Shown here one piece after another: positions 13,638 to 14,206 of a stretch of 14,206 nucleotides of DNA; the first letter of the stretch is position 1, and the number at the start of each line of letters is the position of its first letter. The notes beneath the pieces were generated by a model. It was not told the origin of the DNA. It worked only from the letters and a program-made list of their open reading frames with translations, and searched no databases. The position numbers were made by a program, and so were the translations under genes. This DNA is from Bifidobacteriaceae bacterium (GTDB taxonomy: Bacteria; Actinomycetota; Actinomycetes; Actinomycetales; WQXJ01), in contig JAITLE010000045.1 of NCBI GenBank assembly GCA_031278075.1, forward strand, positions 1 through 14,206, written 5' to 3'.

Positions 13638-13670
13638 CTACACTTCTCTCCCCAGAGACGAGAAGTGTAG
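13638..13670. repeat. Inverted repeat, unit 2
   Basis: The arms are identical to unit 1 (13638-13648 and 13660-13670), and the loop is TCCCCAGAGAC. The second stem is CCGCGCC with GGCGCGG. Confidence 0.95.
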
Positions 13671-13794
13671 AGTTCCGCGCCCCCGCCCCGGCGCGGGTGT
13701 CGGCCGCGAACCCGCCCGGGACGCGTTGCCGCAGGTCAGGGGCTTACGGTGGTTCCAGCCCGGTTGACGGCGATCCGGGCGGGCTTGACCATTC

Positions 13795-13827
13795 CTACAC
13801 TTCTCTCCCCCGAGACGAGAAGTGTAG
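13795..13827. repeat. Inverted repeat, unit 3
   Basis: The arms are identical (13795-13805 and 13817-13827), and the loop is TCCCCCGAGAC. The second stem is changed to CCCGCCCC with GGGGCGGG and remains perfectly paired. Confidence 0.95.
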
Positions 13828-13951
13828 AGATCCGCGCCCCCGCCCCGGGGCGGGCGTTGACCGCGAACCCGCCCGGGACGCGTATCCGCAGGTCAGGGGC
13901 TTACGCTGGTTCCAGCCCGCTGGACGCTGATCCGGGCGGGCTTGACCATTC

Positions 13952-13984
13952 CTACACTTCTCTCTCCCGGAGCGAGAAGTGTAG
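13952..13984. repeat. Inverted repeat, unit 4
   Basis: The arms are identical (13952-13962 and 13974-13984). The loop TCTCCCGGAGC is the most changed, while keeping its 11-base length. The second stem is CGCGCCC with GGGCGCG. Confidence 0.95.
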
Positions 13985-14020
13985 AGTTCCGCGCCCCCGC
14001 CCCGGGCGCGAGTCTGGGTC

Positions 14021-14050
14021 GGCGCGGCGGGCGGCGGCGCGGCGGGCGGA
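14021..14050. repeat. Short 15-bp GC tandem repeat
   Basis: GGCGCGGCGGGCGGC and GGCGCGGCGGGCGGA are adjacent 15-bp units differing at the last base. A decayed third unit may follow. This is probably a simple slippage product in GC-rich spacer DNA. Confidence 0.6.
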
Positions 14051-14206
14051 GGCCGCGTGGCGCGGCGGGGGCCCGCCGATCTGGGTGACAGTCCTGCCAC
14101 TGACCAGCGGAGACGTTTGGGCCGCATTCGCCAGTGCGCCTAGATGTGGGCCGCGGCGCGCCGAGTCACGGCGCCGACATGGGCTACTCGTCAAAGTTGA
14201 GCAACA

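Larger units (their letters stand above)
13385..14010. repeat. Four tandem copies of a 157-158 bp structured element
   Basis: Units begin at 13385, 13543, 13700 and 13857 with TTGACC or a variant. The spacing is 158, 157 and 157 bp. Units 2-4 are very similar throughout. Unit 1 matches well only from about 13455 onward. Each unit carries, in order, GAACCCGCCCGGGACGCG, a GGTCAGGGGCTTACG-type stretch, CCGGGCGGG, TTGACCATTC, a perfect 11-bp inverted repeat, and a second GC stem. In unit 2 AACCCGCCCGG (13552-13562) and CCGGGCGGGTT (13618-13628) are also perfectly complementary, so a whole unit could fold into three stems. Confidence 0.92.
13370..14206. other. Gene-free repeat region downstream of the amidase gene
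   Basis: I see no convincing gene in these 837 bases. Open frames exist on both strands, but they read through the tandem repeat, give the same low-complexity peptide in each unit and lack ribosome-binding sites. The region holds four 157-158 bp units (13385-14010), a short GC repeat (14021-14050) and about 150 bases with nothing recognised. Confidence 0.75.

Noticed and set aside
13385..14010. CRISPR array
   Set aside because: The units are about 157 bp and similar along their whole length, with no short repeat and unique spacer pattern and no cas genes.
13540..14194. Several 75-110 codon frames in the repeat region, with recurring peptide such as SYTSLPRDEKCR
   Set aside because: The repeated peptide only reflects the repeated DNA. 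The frames cross palindromes on both strands and lack start signals.

Overview
The window is GC-rich DNA from an actinomycete. This is suggested by the very high GC content, the GTG starts, the leaderless-looking promoters, and an NdgR/LtbR-type IclR regulator divergent from leuC, a layout characteristic of actinobacteria. The genus cannot be named from the sequence. No rRNA, tRNA, CRISPR array, transposase or integrase is visible.

Left part (1-2766): leuC lies on the minus strand, with a leuD ribosome-binding site fused to its stop codon at the window edge. The ndgR/ltbR-like regulator lies on the plus strand. The 588-bp gap between them is unusual. The regulator's palindromic operator, -10 box and first codons occur twice (1566-1618 and 1968-2020, 48 of 53 bases identical). 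Only the copy next to the intact gene keeps a good -35. The gap also holds an 11-bp tandem array and a 13/26-bp tandem array.

Centre (2886-11684): a small plus-strand unit encodes a divergent SDR/epimerase-like protein and a membrane PH-domain protein. It converges on a four-gene minus-strand operon for a peptide/nickel-class (Dpp/Opp) ABC importer: lipoprotein binding protein, permease B with about 165-180 extra membrane residues, permease C, and a fused double ATPase. The three downstream genes are joined by ATGA overlaps. The binding-protein gene is separated from permease B by a hairpin-rich spacer, and two perfect palindromes lie in its promoter region. Upstream is a small PD-(D/E)XK nuclease-like protein with a leaderless-looking start.

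Right part (11862-14206): a YbjN-family protein overlaps an envelope-anchored N-acetylmuramoyl-L-alanine amidase. The last 837 bases have no convincing gene. They hold four head-to-tail copies of a 157-158 bp element. Each copy has a perfect 11-bp inverted repeat and a second GC stem whose sequence changes between copies while its pairing is kept. This element and the duplicated regulator promoter are the two least ordinary things here.
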